NCBI GenBank assembly: GCA_021234155.1
Contig: JAJEKV010000016.1
Coordinates: forward strand, 3,028,471-3,092,470
From: Isoetes taiwanensis
Lineage: Eukaryota; Streptophyta; Lycopodiopsida; Isoetales; Isoetaceae
Direction: 5' to 3'
DNA: 64,000 nt
Part shown: positions 11,700 to 24,498 of the stretch, piece by piece
How the letters are laid out: each line of letters begins with the position of its first letter
Numbering within the stretch: the stretch's first letter is position 1
The notes under the pieces: generated by a model
What the model was told of the DNA's origin: nothing
Seen by the model: only the letters and a program-made list of their open reading frames with translations
Databases searched by the model: none
Position numbers and translations under genes: made by a program

Positions 11700-12630
11700 T
11701 ATCACGTTCTATTCCACTTGACTTTCTCACTACTATTCCCTGTATTAATGTTTGCATTGATTTGTTTATTGGTTTACTTGTCGCCGTTGGACGTTTGATG
11801 CTAAAATGCAATGGTCAGTTACATAATCGGTGCCTTCCATTATGAAAGATTTCCACCTTTTCCGCTGGCGATGTATTTCCGTTGGCGACGACGGGTTGCC
11901 CTCCCAAGTGGCCAAAGTGTTTTTCATGTTTCGTCTTTTTTGTGTCGATAAGCATTTGAGTGACTAGTTTTCAGCACGGTATTTCGATCGATCCCTTTGA
12001 AATTGCACAATTAAACAAGCAAATTCAACAAACATTAACTAGTCCACAAGTATTAATACAAATCAACTCTCTACTTGCTAAGGAAATGAGAATCAACAAA
12101 AACTATGGTAATTAGAAGTTGTGACTCAGACTTTATAAAGCAAGCAAACTCTAATATATCCACAAAGCTAGACTCTTAAAAGATAAGTGCAACAGGCTAA
12201 TATCTAAACAAGAGGAAAAATAATATTGGATCTAAAAATGCTTCCAAAGATAGTCTTCCATTTAGTAAACCTTAAACTCCACCACTTAACACATCTTGCA
12301 TTGGAAAAAATCAAAAGCTTTGTGTTCACCACTTTTATTTATCATTATTACCACTACGGGTTTATCTAATGCACCATAGACCATGAAATTTTGAGTGGTA
12401 TAAAAAAATTATGTTTTAATCTAAATGAACGAAATGTGTTAAGAAAAAATTAATCTTCATATCTTCCTAATTCTAATGTTCCCATGCATTGTAGCATGAG
12501 TAAAATCATCCATGTATAGATGTGGGTTGCCTTATAGCTTTCAAATATACCTTTAGCTTCCCTAAAGTATGACCCAAAAGGGCAACATGTGCATACAATG
12601 ATATAGATATATGTCTATGCTATGGCATTT
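11700..12630. other. No recognisable gene
   Basis: AT-rich sequence with no conserved motif that I can identify on either strand. It separates the tandem repeat at 11.3-11.6 kb from the PPR relics. Confidence 0.5.
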
Positions 12631-12639
12631 TAGCATTGC

Positions 12640-13080
12640 ACTAAGGATTGCAAGGAGCAAGATATTTCTCCACGATCTTGCATAGTGTCTGCATACTCTA
12701 GAGGCAAATTACAGCCATGCCAAGATCGTCATCACCCAAGGCACATCCTGTTATCATTTTAAGCCATAATGCCACGTCCCTTCAGGTGGCTTATCAAAGA
12801 CTGCACGAGTCTCCTCCATGTTTTCATGCCTTGCAAACATATTATTTTCGGTTTCGCAACAAGTTCACGCATGCACCTGTCATGCTCTTTAACTCCAACG
12901 CTACCACATGCTTTGAAAATGCTTGAGGATGTAATTTCATTTTGCATATCATTGCATCTTTGTAAAGCAAAAAAGCCTTGTCATGTTGAGCATATAATGA
13001 AACCTGCATATCAGTTGGGCCCTAGACACATCTATTGCCACAATAGCAATTGCTTTTCCATAGCCAAGCTCTTTTTGCAC
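12640..13080 (-). pseudogene. PPR gene fragment
   Basis: Read on the minus strand, the segment near 12950-12800 encodes FKACGSVGVKEHDRCM followed by HELVA-like text in neighbouring frames, the pattern of the start of a PLS-type pentatricopeptide repeat ('LKAC...G...G..+H'). It is preceded by ALQRCNDMQNEITSSSIFK, the end of the previous repeat. Stops and frame changes interrupt it throughout. PPR proteins bind organellar RNA and guide editing or processing, but this piece cannot be functional. Confidence 0.6.
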
Positions 13081-13839
13081 TAATACTTCATATTGCAATT
13101 GCAAGTGAGATGTTATATCTATCAGACATTTATTCCATCACATTGTTTGTGAGCTTTACACAACCTTATGCTGTCCCACCTTCAAGTTCCTGAACCTAAT
13201 GTCAGCAAACCTTATACATCATTTGATGCTTAGCTTGTAAGATAAATATTTCTTTTTGCGTTTCAACTTCTTAACATGTTCAAATTCATAGCAATTATGG
13301 GAAATAAATCATTGAAGAAGACTTTACCATATGTTCTTTTTGAATGAGCAAAAGCACAAAGAATATCTTTTTTCGCTTGCTCTTTGGCACATCAAATTTT
13401 CACAGCATACTATGTGATAGCATTCATACGTTGATTGCATCACCTCTTTATTTCTGAGACACTCAAGGTTGTAGTCTACATCCCCTATGTCATCATTTGA
13501 ATTACATTGTAATATATATAGAGTTAAATAAACTTCCAATGGGGCTCCTTTCTTTAAACAAGCTAGACTACATGTTCAACCGGCTTATCCAGCTTTTGGA
13601 TTTGAAAGATCAGTTGACACATGCCGCTTGAAATATTTCCTATACATTACCCTTCCCCAAAAATTGGCTCCTATTTCTACAACCATTATATGCTAATTTA
13701 CAATTTAAAGCGCATGCCAATTCTTAAAGAATCATAACTCGCATTGGTGCATTTTGGCAAACAGCCCACATCATTGCGCCAATTTTAGGGAATGCTAATC
13801 TAATTGCATTAACCTCACACACCAAAATTCGACCATGTA

Positions 13840-15400
13840 AAGAGTGGAACATGCAACGAATCCCAAGAATTTGTTCATCGATAAATATACTACAACACCA
13901 CACGCTTTAACGATGTCATTTCACTCCAATCGCTCATGCACACAATCCCAAATTTTCTTGTTCATCAAGATCCTTTTTATGTTAGCATTAGCATACATGT
14001 TTGACATCGAACATACCTCGCAGTTACAATGTGAATCTAGTGAACAAATTTTTGGAAGTATTGTCTCCCTAGCTCTATATTGCCATAAACTCGACAAGCA
14101 CTAAGTAGCTAAGTCCAGCTATTAACACCGGTAAACTTAAGTATATACTCCGCTTTTTGAAGCATCCCCGCACGCTTCGTGAGGTCACCAATGCGCTTAA
14201 AGTGAATGATGTTTGGCATTAGGTGCGGTGTTCCACCATAGCTCTAAAGTACCTAATTCCTTCCTCCACAAAACCAAAGATGATTGCATACGCGCTTAAG
14301 GATGCCTATGAAAGCCACATTATCCGGCTTGAAGCCATATTGTTGCCGATTTTGTCAAAGTACAAAGATAGCCTCGCCTCGAATCACCATGGAGGGTATA
14401 CCCAACAACCATTGCACCCCATGATATTATATCTTGGTTTGGCAATTGCTTAAAATTTTAAGGGCCTCTTCCATGCCGCCACACACCGCTATACATGTCG
14501 ATAAGGATATTTCCCACAAATATGTCTAATTGGCAATCACTTTTCATGATCCGGTTATGAATGTGTCTCCCCGCTCTATGGCACCAACACTAGCACATGC
14601 TTTCGATTAGGCTTGAATACGAACTATGTCTCCGCCTTTGACTCCTTCATGCCGCATATTGTTGTACCATTCTAATGCAAGAAAGCCTTCCTCAACCCTC
14701 GAGCATACCCAAAGAATCATTGAACTCCATGAAACCGCATCTTTATGTGAATTCTTCTCGAATACTTTATGTGCCTCTAACATACTCTCAAGACTTAGCA
14801 TACATATCAATAAGTGTGTTGGCCATAACAACATCCTCCTTAATGCCAAGTTCAATAATCCTTTCATGCATATGCCTTCCGCTGCTCTATAGTGTCACGC
14901 ATTTTTTAGCATACTTAGAAATGCAACTGCATGCGGTCTTATGCCCTCCTCATCGATGTCAAAAATGTTCTAGAGCGTAAAGTTTTTCACCATGATGCAC
15001 AAAAGCAAAGGAGCATTGTACTCCACAAGACTATATTCCTGCTTGAGAATCTTTCAAGACTTGACATCCCTCCTTTAAACCGCCACATTTGGCATACATA
15101 TCAATGAGTGTACTTCCAATGAAAGCATTAGATTGATGCCATATTTATTAAGTTGGTCATGAATAAACCTGCCATAGTTTATGGCTCCAATAGTTCCACA
15201 CACCTTCAATATGCTTGAAAATGTGATCGTGATCGACTTTACACCCTCAAGCTCTAGATTGAGAAAGCATCTGATGGCAAGAAGGCCATTACCATTGTGG
15301 GCATATCCAAAGAATCATCGATTCCAACAAACAACATTTGGTGTCGGGCAATTTGTCAAATGCCCACATTGATCAATTTTTCTTGATAGAGCAGCTTTCA
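13840..15400 (-). pseudogene. Decayed PPR-E/E+ gene (distal copy)
   Basis: Minus-strand frames give successive PPR motifs: STLIDMYAKCGGLKEG near 15110, then EAHKVFEKNSHKDAVSWSSM and ALEWYNNMRHEGVK at 14800-14650, then DNVAFIGILK near 14250. The E motif follows (LLSACRVYGNIELGRQYF near 14080), and then E+ text (SNMYANANIKRIL, then NDIVKACGVVVYLSMNKF near 13890). The order is that of a PLS-class PPR protein with an E/E+ tail, used in organellar RNA editing. Numerous stops and frame shifts break it. A DYW domain may once have followed toward 13300 but I could not confirm it. Confidence 0.75.
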
Positions 15401-15449
15401 ATCAAGATCCATTGGTGCAAGATATTCCAACGTTGAACTAGCATCGGAC

Positions 15450-17110
15450 ATGCTCAACTGCATCCCGATAATGAAGCTCAATTTTAGGATATTTGTTCAT
15501 TCCATCTCCCTGCTTTGTTTACTCTTTTTTTCATACCTAGCATAAAGGTTAGACAAAGAATATATATGGTACAACATCTAATGGTTCTAACTCAATAATG
15601 TGTTCCGATGCATAATTTGCAAACTTTAAGTCATCATGAAATCTAGAGGCACTAACCCGTAGACGCCCGCACAATTACATCCGGGTTGCAATGGCATATT
15701 ATCAATGAAATCATGTGCCTCTTCTAGCCAAAATTACTCTCCCAAAAAAGATCAATTGAGCATCCATAATGTTCAGTTGTTGGTGACATGCCATTTTCAT
15801 TGCCCATGGAAATAAAGTAATGATGGCAATCATTTAACATCCCTCCATAATTACATGCGTAAAGAATGGCAATGAAAGTGATATCGTCACTTTAGTGCCA
15901 TCTAGGGCATTGGCTGAATAAGTTGTATGGCTTCCTTTACCATATCCGTCTCGAGCATATCCCCATGTGATCATTGGCAAAATCACGAAATGACATTCTC
16001 GAGGGTGCATCCTCAAAAAAACACTCAATGCATTCCCAAACCGCCACATTTGGTGTACATATTGACCAGGGTGCACATTATTTCATCCAAAAAACCATTA
16101 GCAATTGCAAGACGTTGAATTATCTTCCCTCTTGTTAGAGCAACACAGAGTCATGCAAGCTCTCAAAATGAACACTAATGTGAACTTATTTGGTTCAACT
16201 CCTTCTCACTGCATCTCATGAAACCGCTTGAACCGCTTTATTGCCATTTCCGCCGGACATAGCCTGCAATGATAGATGTCCAAGCTATCACATTCTTGTG
16301 ATTCATATGTTCAAAAACATCCAAAGCGCAATATCGCGAATTTGGCATATGCATCAACGAGGGCATTCCAAGTAGCATTAGTTGAACGTAATTCATTTCC
16401 TAAGTAAGAATGGATCATCTTAGTATGCTCAAAAGATGCTAGGTTCGCACATGCACTAAGCAGGCTAATCAAAGTATATTTATCCGGGCTTGAAACCCAC
16501 TTTCTCATTTTTTATGAAATTGTTCCAAAGCCTCTCTGCCATACCCTTCCCCGCATATCCTTCTATGACTGTATTCCATGAAACAATATCGTTTTAACCC
16601 CTTTTTCCAGCATTAATTGGAAAGACCTAAAGCTCTTTTGCAAACCCGTGTTGAGCATGTGCGTAAACCAGGGCATTCCATGAAAAACATCGATAGATAC
16701 CTTCTTTGCTCATTCGAGTGAATGTTTCAATGCCTCTTCAACATGACCAGACCGGCATATGTCAAAAATCAATGCATTCCATGTAACTATGTTCCGGCCT
16801 TAAGCCTACATCCCATTTTTCTAAACAAGTGGAGGGCTTCGCATCATGCCCAAGGCTTGTATATGTTGCCATCATAATATTGCATGAATAAACATTCGGT
16901 TTAGAAATACATTTGAATAAACCAAAAGCATTTTCTAGGTCACCGGACTTTCCATACATCTCGACAACAAGATTGCCCAAAAATCTATCATGTAGAAGCC
17001 CACTTCTCGTGAAGATAAGCATGAATCTGCTTCCCCTTAGCCAAACCATTGGTGTCGAGAACATCATTTTTCGCAATAAACTAGGGAATGTCTTGCTTTA
17101 GCACATCAAA
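15450..17110 (-). pseudogene. Decayed PPR-E gene (proximal copy)
   Basis: The minus-strand N-terminal side is near 17110-16760, with FLGNLVVEMYGKSGDLENAF and KPNVYSCNIMMATYTSLG. Further motifs follow: WNALIFDICRSGHVEEALK (near 16770), DKYTLISLLSACANLASFEH (16508-16311 frame), WNALVDAYAKF, and EHMNHKNVIAWTSIIAGY (near 16290). The E-region pattern appears near 15860-15560 (EEAHDFIDNMPLQPD, then ASEHIIELEPLD). These are PLS-type repeats in the correct order. The frame changes repeatedly and stops interrupt it, so it is a pseudogene. It is intronless, as is usual for PPR genes. Together with the next copy it looks like a decayed tandem pair. Confidence 0.8.
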
Positions 17111-17340
17111 AGTCGTGGAATTGGGCTCTCGCAAATACAAGCATGCAGCTCAGAGTTGCTATACTGGACCGTGATTCGCTATAACTCTTTGCTATCTTAC
17201 CTATGACGTATCACAAATTAACTTAGGCTCCAAGAACGACACAAAGAATCCCAAAGGCCCGCCAATCTTTTAATTGGAGCATCCGCCATCCACAACCACA
17301 AGGAAGGTGACCTCGGCATTTATATGGGATAACAGGGGTT

Positions 17341-17442
17341 TTTAGTAAAATTCAAGATATTCTAGGTATATTCCAGTATATACCTAGGATATGCCAAAAA
17401 CCCACATAAACAAGGGTTTGCCCCCTTAGGGGCAACCCAAAA
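17341..17442. repeat. Hairpin-bearing interspersed repeat, copy 2
   Basis: It carries a palindrome around 17362-17390 (TCTAGGTATA then TATATACCTAGGA) and the GC hairpin GGGTTTGCCCC-CTTA-GGGGCAACCC at 17414-17438, the latter identical to the one at 11162-11186. The orientation is the same as copy 1. Confidence 0.65.
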
Positions 17443-18348
17443 AGATGTAGATAATTAGGTAAATGGATCTGATCTATTGCAGAAGAAGAGGTTGAAAATC
17501 TAGAAGAAAAAGACATCTTCATGCCTTGGGACCCTGCACAACAGATTGCGATGTTGAGGACAACAAAGTGCGATGTTGAGCTGGACCAAAACCAAAAAAG
17601 AATTTATCTCAACAGAACATGGCGAGATTTTTGAGCATACTGACCTAAGAAAAACATGCATGCGGTGGTCGTATGGAATGCCAGAATGGTTTTGCATCAT
17701 AGGACTCTACAAATACTGGCTCTATTATGATCTTCAAGTCCATGTTATGGAATTTTAAGGACACCACAAAATAGCATATTTTTGATGTTTGGATAGAGCT
17801 TCGAAAGCACAACTAACATGTTCATATGTGGCAAATATCACATACTTATTCAAAAGCAGACTTTCATGAAAAAAATTCAAGCAAAACACAAATAGCCGGC
17901 GCTCGATGCACTCTCGTAAAGTTTCACTACACAAATTGAAAAGAAATTGTTGGATAATTTGACTTCCTAAAGTGCTGACATTAGAAGATAAAGTCTATTG
18001 CATGCACAATCATTTTACATAAAAACTGGTGCTGACACCCGCTCCATTAGTTGGAGTTCTAGTCATTGCAGAGAAGACGTCTGATTGGTATTGGGTTTTG
18101 GAATGCAACTTGGGACCTGTACATGTATGCATATGTAGCAATAAGGAGATCATATTTCTATTTCAAAGGCTGGATGAACAGAGACTCTATGTAGCAATAA
18201 GGAGATCAAATTTCTATACCACACGCTTTATCAAGTTGCACCAAAGAACTTGTTGAATTGTCAGCATGCTAAGCTATTGTAGGAATCTTTTGCAGTTTCA
18301 CTTGGGTTTCCATTTGAAGGTAACTTAGATGTCTCGTTGTTGTTCAAG
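17443..18348. other. No recognisable gene
   Basis: A stretch of about 900 bases upstream of the LINE tail. Short frames on the plus strand (17573-17758 and 18029-18256) have ordinary composition but no family signature. I specifically looked for the catalytic exon of tRNA adenosine deaminase (HAE and PCxxC) here, because the gene's later exons lie at 20.7 kb, and did not find it. Confidence 0.5.
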
Positions 18349-20450
18349 TTTTTTTTTTTTTTTTTTTTTTTTGAAGGACGTCAGACTTTATTAATAACAC
18401 TCCATCATAATACATAATACAATGCAGAGATAGGAATAAAAAAAAACAAAGGGACAATTAGATCCAACCCCACTGCCACCCGGCTAAGCATGACAACATA
18501 ATGCAATTCACGCTATTTTACTCTCCTAGAAAGAGAAGAATAATATATAATCATATTTTTAGAAAAGTTACTTTAACCGTGTCGAACTTCCACATCCATA
18601 TTAATAAAGAACTTGATCTGCTCCCCGATGTCTCAATGCCATTGTCGGGAACATCCATCGAACAATTGTGGCGATATTGAGCTACCGAAAGTGAACTAAC
18701 GCATTGAGGAGCGAGCTAATTTTTGACGTGCAAGCTTCTTCAGCGTGAGTAGACCATCCTTCTTCAATAATTCTTGCTTGTGAGCAATGTCCCAAGATTT
18801 AGAGTGTTGATCCTAATTAAGAGGATCTACCGATATAGACCGAGACGGAGATGCACTAGAAGAAGGCGATGGTGCAGAAATATCTAGGAAGAAGGCACAA
18901 GGGTCGTAATGGCGGATTAACTAGTGCAGAGGCAGATGAGGAAGAAGATGATACAACACAACATTCGGTGAAATGGATGCTATGTGACATGGGATAGGAG
19001 CAATTGGGGAGGTTTAGACAAAAAGTATGCCTAGACCTTTTTGTATGTAGCGAAAAGCCTCAACATTGGGAAACATCTTGGCAAACTCAAAAGTCCATTA
19101 AGGCACGAGTTTGTACTTGAAAAAAAGTGGGCCACTTTTGACCACTAATTTTATTCGAGGAATAGAAACACAAGTAGGAAGAGAGACACAAATTCGAGGA
19201 CCATTAACAATAGAATGGGTAAGATGCATACCCAATCCATTGGCAATAGCAATCATAAAATCGGACACTTGCAGTTCTAGTGGAAAATCCTCTAAGGCAA
19301 GCCAACAAGGCATGCGCAATGCACCAGACTTACTTGGCAGGAATCCAGGAGAATAAACCGCAATAGATAGATCTCGTTGAGATCTTTCCAATCTTAGGTG
19401 CTTTGCACATATTTTAACCACTTATGATTGTCAAAACTCCAAAAAATATGGTTTCTACCATTTTTTACTATCCTACGAGGCTAAAAGATATGTAAAATCA
19501 CCCAAGGTTGGAAAGATCTCAATGAGATCTATCTAGTGCACCAAACAAGAGCTCATTTGGACTTTTCTATCAACACTTATGCTAGAAAATGTGATCCAGT
19601 GAGTTAGTTATAATTCATTTTTTGTTGGATTACCCGGTTACTTTTTTCGATTGGTAGTTCATATAGCTTAGTCAGCAGTTCTTAGAAGGCCCTTTTATGA
19701 TCTCAAAAAATCCCTAATGAAGGGAGACCCAGTCTCTGAAGGTGATGCTTTAGCCAGAATCCAACTCTTCTGAGATCCAAAAATTGTCCAGTGAAATGGC
19801 AAATAACTGCATGAGACACAAGGTTCAGAACACACTGCAAATGAGCCTTATGATCAATGGTAGGTCAGCCTATGTAAAAGCATTCAAACACTACTGTGAC
19901 TCATAGAATACACCCTCAGAAGGCAATTGAATATCCATATGGTCATCTTGTGCTTGTAACTCATTTAGATAAGAGCTCAATTCTTTCTTGTTATTCTGTA
20001 CCATAATATTCAATGCAGCAGAAACACGAGCAGATTGCACACTGGATGTCAAATCACGTTTGATCCAATCATGAATTGTCTATTTCTAGCCACGTTTGAT
20101 CGTAAGAACCCCAAGGAGCGAAGGAGCGACACACACACCCAAAGGTACACAAAAGGGAACAGGAGCAATGAGAGAAGTATTTACAAAGTGGTCTCTACTT
20201 GAGAAGTAGACAAAGGTGCAGATTTAGAAAGAGGGGAAAGTGTTGCGAGCCCTGTACTTATATCAAAAAGAGAAGGATGAAAAGTAAGAGGATTGAGGCG
20301 AGAATTATTGGGTAAATTAGGAGGAAACGCCAAAGGAGAATTCATATCATGCGCAAAAGAAGAAGCAGAAGCACCACCTACCAATTTCTTGGCTGACGAA
20401 CATGTTTCGGAATCTGGCAAACTAGGGTTTGCCATGGCAGCCGAAATCTA
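18349..20450 (-). pseudogene. LINE ORF1-like (DUF4283) retroposon with poly(A) tail, minus strand
   Basis: On the minus strand a start codon at 20435 opens a Ser/Pro-rich frame (MANPSLPDSETCSSAKKLVG). Further along, 19421-19098 encodes the core of a DUF4283 domain (PCWLALEDFPLELQVSDFM, IAIANGLGMHLTHS), the RNA-binding gag-like ORF1 of plant L1 elements. The element ends in a 24-nt A tract, seen as T at 18349-18372. No reverse transcriptase motif occurs between the DUF4283 core and the tail, so ORF2 is missing: either an internal deletion or a non-autonomous ORF1-only copy. A related fragment lies on the plus strand at 59652-60170. No clear target-site duplication was found. Confidence 0.7.
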
Positions 20451-20688
20451 TAAACTCCATATCCATCCCAGATATATGAATTATACACCAATGGAAATCT
20501 CACATTTCTAGCTTTCCAACGCACTAAAAAACACCCAAATCTGACACCCGAGCCAAAAGTTTAATTATACTTATTCACTTATTTATACTTATTTATATTA
20601 ATTATGCTCCCCGCAGAAACCATTTTCGCAGTGTATAATTGATGTCATATTTTTTTTGCCTAGACCTGATGAATTTTAATTATCATAA

Positions 20689-21017
<329 letters not shown>

Positions 21018-21019
21018 GT

Positions 21020-21640
21020 GAGTTCTTGAATTGTATTTCATTTTGTTTTGCATCTAAGATGCTTCAAATCTACAAATGAATAACATATAGTTAGAACAGG
21101 GCGCACAAATGCATGTGTTTATGCATCCATATTTAAGTCAGTGAAAAACTTGTTAAATGTCTTATAGGCTAGGCTATAATCTCGTGTGCACTCCTTGTAA
21201 GATTTCAGATTGTTAGGTCTACTATCATGGTTAAGCAAAGTTCATAAACCTAATCTTTATGATGATTTTGTAGATGCCTTATTATAAGCAACCTTAACAC
21301 GATTGCAAATTAAACGGGAGTGTTGCATCACTCCCGTTTCAAAGATTCCCTTAAAAATAACACTAGGATTGAAAAAATGATCATTTTCAAAAGAAGTTAA
21401 GGATTTTAAGTGGAACAAAATATTTTATTGTGCATTTTGGGCTCATTTGAAATGATGATCTTGGATTTGTAGAAAAAAACACTTGAAAATGGCAGAATTC
21501 CAGACATTAATACACCAGGAACATTACTAGGAATTCGAAGACATCCAAAAAACATAAAAATAAGAATCTTTTTTTTATTAATTTCTTTTCAAAGACATCA
21601 AAAATGTCGATATTTTGTAGAAAATAAAAAATAATGCAAA
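21020..21640. other. Intron-like AT-rich DNA after the TAD2 exons
   Basis: No later TAD2 exon was recognised. An inverted pair 'cgggagtg...cactcccgttt' around 21315-21340 forms a small hairpin. Nothing else stands out. Confidence 0.4.
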
Positions 21641-23106
21641 AGATAAGTCGAGGTCTAAATCAAAGTCCTCGTTATGTTGTTGGCTCGCGTCCGGCTTTGT
21701 CCGTCTCTGCCGGTTTGCTCCTTTGTCATCAAGTTCATCTTTTTATCGGGCGCCTATCTCTTTCAGAATAGTAGCTAGAGCTACTTCTTTGAGCTCGCAA
21801 AGGTAGCTTCATCTTCCTAGAGAGCTTGTAAAAAGGAGGTCAGATCTCGAGAGGATGTCATCTTGGCAAAATCCTGATGATGATTTAGCTCCTAACTCTT
21901 AATTTTTATCCGTAGAGTTGGTAGAGCATATAACTTCACCTTGATAAAGCTCCATGTAATTCTTTATCAATGTCAACAAAGAACAAATTACGGCCCTTTT
22001 TAGTGCACATGCTATTGTTGTACCGCAGCCGAGAAAGCATCAAGGACCCAATCTCCTCGGACGCGAGAACATGTCCGAATATGGTTGATTATCTTCTGTG
22101 GCTTCGATAATGATTGACAATTCCGCCTTGTGCACTTTGGGTCCCGAGCTCAGAATACCTTTGGGGAATCCAGACATTAGAAAAATTTTGGCAAGCCAAG
22201 TGTTGAAGTGCTCCATGGCACGCTTCCCATCAAAACTCCAAAGAAGCTACATGGAGATACTCAACCTTGCTCAAAGACCTCGGTCCTCCACCATGGTAGT
22301 TAATATTAGTTTTGTACATGCAAGATCGTTGATTCCGTAATGATAAGCGTATTCCGCATAGAACCCGACGGGTTACAATTGCAACCATGAATCAAAACTT
22401 GAAAGAAAGAACACTTCAACGGCACTCTTGATTTGAAGACTCACCGTACCATATTTTCATAACCGGCTTGCCGCGGGAGAACCGGGCGATTCTTGAAAGT
22501 AGCTTCCACAAGGCCGGATTGCATGCCGGAATGGAACACAACAAGACGCCGTGTTTTGTGTGGTAACCTGCTTAATTCCATCGACGAAAAGCATTGAATT
22601 CGAAGTTCTTGAAAGGCTGATCGTCAGAAGGCTATCCTTCAGAAAGCCCAACCTATATGGCAAGTCTCGCTACCAAAGTAAAATCTTGTGGCTTTTATAC
22701 TTCCCGCAACTTAGTGTCTGTCCCCATGAACGATAGAATAAAAATTATTTTGATCGAACATAGAAAACCTCTCGAGGCCTGGACACGGCACAACATCTAC
22801 AATACACTTTTTTTGCAAGAGATCCTCTCCTCTCTCGGGCCGCTCGCATTGTGTGCATAAACCTTCTAGCGGTCCTTGTTCTTCTTCTTGCTCGTTAGTA
22901 AATGAAGTGACTTCATGCAAAGACAAAGGAAAAACTTTAAAAATAGGAAAACGACGTACCCAAATTGTAAATTTGGAGCGATTGAATAATACGCCGGCCG
23001 GATGTAGCAATGGGATAGAGCTCTTTACACCTATCCCAAATTGTCCACGCTCAAAAAGCCCATTAAACATGTTTTGCACGTAATAACGCTTTTTTTTCGG
23101 TCCCAT
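21640..23106 (-). pseudogene. Unrecognised minus-strand coding relic
   Basis: A start codon at 23106 opens a 131-codon minus-strand frame (MGPKKKRYYVQNMFNGLFER, later RRFPIFKVFPLSLHEVTS and CTQCERPERGEDLL). After the stop at 22711, coding-like text goes on in shifting frames: LGFLKDSLLTISLSRTSNSM near 22650, then RAMEHFNTWLAKIFLMSG near 22180. Composition and repeated near-continuity suggest one former gene of 400 or more codons, now broken. I do not recognise the family. The LTR-like repeats immediately to the right (23.2-24.2 kb) would be 5' to it, so it may belong to a retroelement. Confidence 0.4.
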
Positions 23107-23158
23107 GAAGTTATGGGAGTATTGTTTTCCTCAAAACGAAAACACCAAGAAAAGAAGC

Positions 23159-23184
23159 TAAAGTGTATTCCTAATACACTTTTG
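23159..23184. repeat. Solitary copy of the 25-nt palindrome
   Basis: One copy of the palindrome AAAGTGTATTC / AATACACTTTTG, the same variant ('attcctaatac' centre) as the first unit of the array at 24235. It lies next to the directly repeated block at 23185. Confidence 0.7.
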
Positions 23185-23715
23185 ATCGCATCGATCCGAG
23201 ACATCCGATCGCCATTCTAGAAATGGGACGAGCATGCATGTTCTTGCATGCATGCGAAGCAAGGGTATGCCCCGCTTGGGAGTTCGCTATTTCGTGCGCT
23301 TTAATGCATCCACGCCTCATCGGGCCACTCTTCAGCATCTTTATTCTCTTTGAATTGTTTCCGTGGTGGGAGGGGCTTCTTCCTGCCTGGGGTTTAGCCA
23401 ATTTGGCGCTTTTTCATGCTATCCTTTTCCCAGCCTTTGGCCTTTGTCCTAAAAAACCTTCGGCCCTCGATCCTAGTTTGTAAGCTGAGTTCTCCCAGTA
23501 GCTCAAAGGTTTGTTGGTTTTTGAGTCCCATTCTAGAATCGATCGATCCGAGACATCTGGACGCCATTCTAGAATGGGGACGAGCATGCATGTCTTGCAT
23601 GCATGTGGGCATTAGCGATGCCCGCTTTAGGTTGGGAGTTCGCTATTTGAGGCGCTGTCAAGATCCACGCCTCATCGGGCGCTTTCCTCTTCTCGCCAGC
23701 ACTTATTCTCTTTGA
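23185..23715. repeat. Direct repeat pair, about 175 bp each, 350 bp apart
   Basis: The block from 'atcgatccgagacatc' through 'gccattctagaa', 'gggacgagcatgcatg', 'gggagttcgctattt' and 'ccacgcctcatcggg' to 'ttattctctttgaa' occurs at 23185-23360 and again at 23537-23715, with indels. Both copies contain the GCATGCATG palindrome. The word 'gggacgagcat' also occurs before a TATA-like 'atataagtg' at 61463, which links this block to the LTR-like sequence there. Confidence 0.7.
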
Positions 23716-24225
23716 ACCCTCCCTCCCCCTTATTTGTTTATTGTATTGTGTACACCCTGCTTATCATGTTCTTCCACCACCGGGTGATGCTTTTTCACCA
23801 CCGGGTGATGCTATTCTCGGGTATGTTTGTGTTGTCTCGCTTTGTTGTGTTGGTGATGTGCAGGTGCACAGCTGGCGAGTGGCATCCTGCTTTACTTCTC
23901 CATGCTGGGTTTTTGGGAGCGATTTCTATGCCTTTACGCTTGTCTAAGCCCCTTGCCGGGCTTATCACTAGGTTTTTCCTCGAAACCCGAAGGGCTGGTT
24001 TTTAATCCCGATGATAAGCTTTCTAAGCAGTACATCAGCCACTCATCTATTAGCATTGTATTTTTGGGGTCCAAGTGTTATAATTGATTTCTTTATTTTT
24101 CGTGGGTAGTTCGTGATGTGTGCGCTACCCAATCACCCACCATTGTAGAAAATCAACAGATGAATGAGAAGCCTATCTATCTATGGCGGTTTGTTGGTTT
24201 CATGTAGTCCCATTCTAGAATTCAC
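23716..24225 (+). mobile_element. LTR-like segment (Copia-type leader text)
   Basis: The run at 23965-24025 (gtttttcctcgaaacccgaa, then 'ctggtttttaatcccgatgataag') has the layout of the R/U5 region of plant Copia LTRs, where a 'ggttttcc...aaggtttttaatgagg' motif is typical. A related segment occurs at 61900-61955. It also holds a short tandem 'ccaccgggtgatgct' pair at 23774-23813. No gag or pol coding sequence was found next to it, so it is a solo LTR, a TRIM-like element or a fragment. Confidence 0.4.
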
Positions 24226-24234
24226 ATTAAAAGC

Positions 24235-24498
24235 CAAAGTGTATTCCTAATACACTTTTGTTTTCAACGCGCAAAAGTGTATTCCCGAATACATTTTGGC
24301 TTCGCTTGTAAAATGTATATTCGAATACACTGGACTACCCGGCAGAATCCAAAGTGTATTCCATAATATACATTGGCTTCCCGCAAACCCAAAGTGTATT
24401 CCGGAATACACTTCAGGCCACACGCTGATCCAAAGTGTATTCTGGAATACACTTCAGCCCACACGCTGATCCCTAGTGTGTATTCTGAATACATTTTG
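24235..24498. repeat. Palindrome array 1 (7 units, period about 40 bp)
   Basis: Seven palindromic units start near 24235, 24273, 24308, 24350, 24390, 24431 and 24473. The consensus half-sites are CAAAGTGTATTC and GAATACACTTTG around zero to three central bases. Spacers of about 12-18 nt differ from one another, except that two share 'cacacgctgatcc'. Start-to-start distances are 38, 35, 42, 40, 41 and 42. Divergence between units is moderate. The function is unknown. Candidates are subterminal transposase-binding repeats, a protein-binding array or a hairpin satellite. Confidence 0.85.

Noticed and set aside
14626-14980. Plus-strand coding genes across the PPR region
   Set aside because: These frames are antisense to clear PPR motifs on the minus strand.
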